NCBI GenBank assembly: GCA_040357565.1
Contig: JBDODJ010000035.1
Direction: 5' to 3' (one strand)
Length of the DNA stretch: 64,000 bases
Source of the DNA: Cercozoa sp. M6MM
Taxonomy: Eukaryota; Endomyxa: Ascetosporea
The position numbers were made by a program, and so were the translations under genes. Positions 63,001 to 64,000 of this stretch are shown here, in pieces. Position 1 is the first letter of the stretch, and every line of letters begins with the position of its first letter. The notes under the pieces were generated by a model. That model was not told the DNA's origin. It worked only from the letters and a program-made list of their open reading frames with translations, and ran no database searches.

Positions 63001-63091
63001 CTAGGCGTCGATGAGCCAGGCAGCGCAGTCGAACTCGTCTCGCGTCCACAGCGCCTCGGCCTGCTGCTGCGACGGCGGTGTGCCTGCTGCA

Positions 63092-63144
<53 letters not shown>

Positions 63145-64000
63145 CCAGCCACACACACAACAACATCAACACATATACAGGGACATACCAGAGTGCACGC
63201 GCAGCACCTCGACACCAGGCACGGCGTCCAGCGAGTCGGGCCGCACCGGTCCAAACACCGTCACCAGGTCGGTCTGCCATCACAATCACTCTCTTAGTTA
63301 AGGGGCACGGGGGCAGGGGGGAATACATCCTCAGCCTGCAGTGGCAGCGCAAACGACTGCAGCAATCGCTGCACCCGCATCTCCTCCCCGGGCCCCGGGC
63401 CCCCCCCCCCCCCCCCCGCGCGGGCCCCCTAAAGTTACCTGTCGCTGCAGCAGCCAGCGCTGCGCCAGGAGTTGTCGCCGCAGCGACGGCAACAGCGCCA
63501 ACTCGACCGGCTGCAACGAGCAGCCGTAGTCCTCCTGCAGGGGGGGGGGGGGGTATAGGGGGGGTCGGCGGGGAGGTAGGGGGTAAAGGTGGGGTAGGTA
63601 GGGGGGGGTAAAACCGGCGTCTTGTTCCACGGCTTGCCGGCAGCAGCAGCGGCGTTCTGTTCGAGTCGCGCCGTCACAGCGGCTCGCCAGTCGATCGGTT
63701 GCATGTCCTGTCCATATGGACGGTACACTACATCTGTACAGATGTACAGTACACATGGACAGGGTACATGCAGAGCCAGCAGGTGCCGACCCAGGTCCAG
63801 CATGGCATGCCGCGCCTGCAGCTGCGTCGCCTGCAGCAGCGACACGCCCGCCCACAACACACTGTCCGCGAACCGCGACTACAGGGGGGGGGGGGGGGGG
63901 CAAACGGGGGCCCCGCGGGGGGCGGTAGGGGGTATACCAAGTCGCCGCCGGCAAAGTCGGCGTCGCTGCCACGTAGCGCCAGTGCTGCACACACACAGGG
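63001..64000 (-). CDS. Unknown protein, 3' part (5' end off window)
   Basis: Exons on the minus strand: SRFADSVLWAGVSLLQATQL (about 63880-63820), DMQPIDWRAAVTARLEQN (about 63712-63655), EDYGCSLQPVELALLPSLRR (about 63535-63475), then RMRVQRLLQSFALPLQAED, TDLVTVFGPVRPDSLDAVPG (about 63275-63200), and a last exon ending FDCAAWLIDA with TAG at 63001-63003. Introns contain C runs and a (CA)n tract (63091-63138), and their acceptors fit this strand only. I do not recognise the family. Confidence 0.5.

Overview
This is nuclear DNA from a GC-rich, intron-dense eukaryote, most likely a unicellular protist. Nearly every gene is broken into short exons by GT-AG introns, typically about 50-60 nt in the compact genes. 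Gene content includes SmD1, Cwc25, eIF4E, a GRIP golgin, CLEC16A, TRIP4/ASC-1, OTU1, AFG1 and a cGMP-dependent protein kinase. I could not fix the lineage. The protein kinase G starts MGACLSK, a dual-acylation signal like that of alveolate PKGs, but it shows three cyclic-nucleotide domains and a bulky leucine gatekeeper, which does not fit the apicomplexan pattern. Gene models below were spliced by eye from conserved family motifs and GT/AG sites, so internal exon ends are approximate unless stated.

Layout. 1-1578 (-): 5' part of a PCID2/Thp1-like PCI protein. 1861-13988 (+): a giant USP deubiquitinase. 14151-15704 (+): a rhodanese-methyltransferase fusion. 15743-16463: an inverted copy of the 3' end of the FKBP gene plus a tRNA-like gene. 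16997-20415 (-): a SHAQKYF-type Myb factor. 20912-24398 (-): PKG. 24906-27595 (+): Cwc25. 27886-29365 (-): eIF4E. 29699-31953 (+): GRIP golgin. 32203-32869 (+): SmD1. 33159-35617 (-): BAR protein. 35745-38653 (+): AFG1 ATPase. 38736-38921: SINE-like insertion with target-site duplication. 39028-39179 (+): tRNA-like gene. 39392-41443 (-): nucleoplasmin-type FKBP. 41699-47357 (+): CLEC16A. 47525-52984 (-): EF-hand/WD40 protein. 53241-54309 (+): unknown protein. 54808-56646 (-): membrane protein with a PSI-like Cys-rich region and a LEA_2 domain. 56822-58165 (+): OTU1/YOD1. 58932-62402 (+): TRIP4/ASC-1. 62637-62809: second SINE-like copy. 63001-64000 (-): 3' part of an unknown gene.

The genes are housekeeping and signalling genes with no operon logic, but their order is strikingly alternating: seven or eight divergent pairs share upstream regions of roughly 130-510 bp. 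Two styles of gene coexist. The USP, CLEC16A, TRIP4 and right-edge genes have very GC-rich codons and introns filled with C-rich tandem repeats, whereas the methyltransferase, WD40, LEA_2 and OTU1 genes are less GC-rich and have plain short introns. Assembly gaps (runs of 100 or 10 N) lie in homopolymer or dinucleotide tracts. One of them probably hides the catalytic cysteine of the USP.

The most unusual signals are a dispersed SINE-like repeat with an 11-bp target-site duplication, an inverted duplication carrying a tRNA-like gene with a structured insert, a 10-bp palindrome (TCCGCGCGGA) present eight times, tandem repeats private to each intron, and low-complexity exon insertions built from the same short units as the introns.
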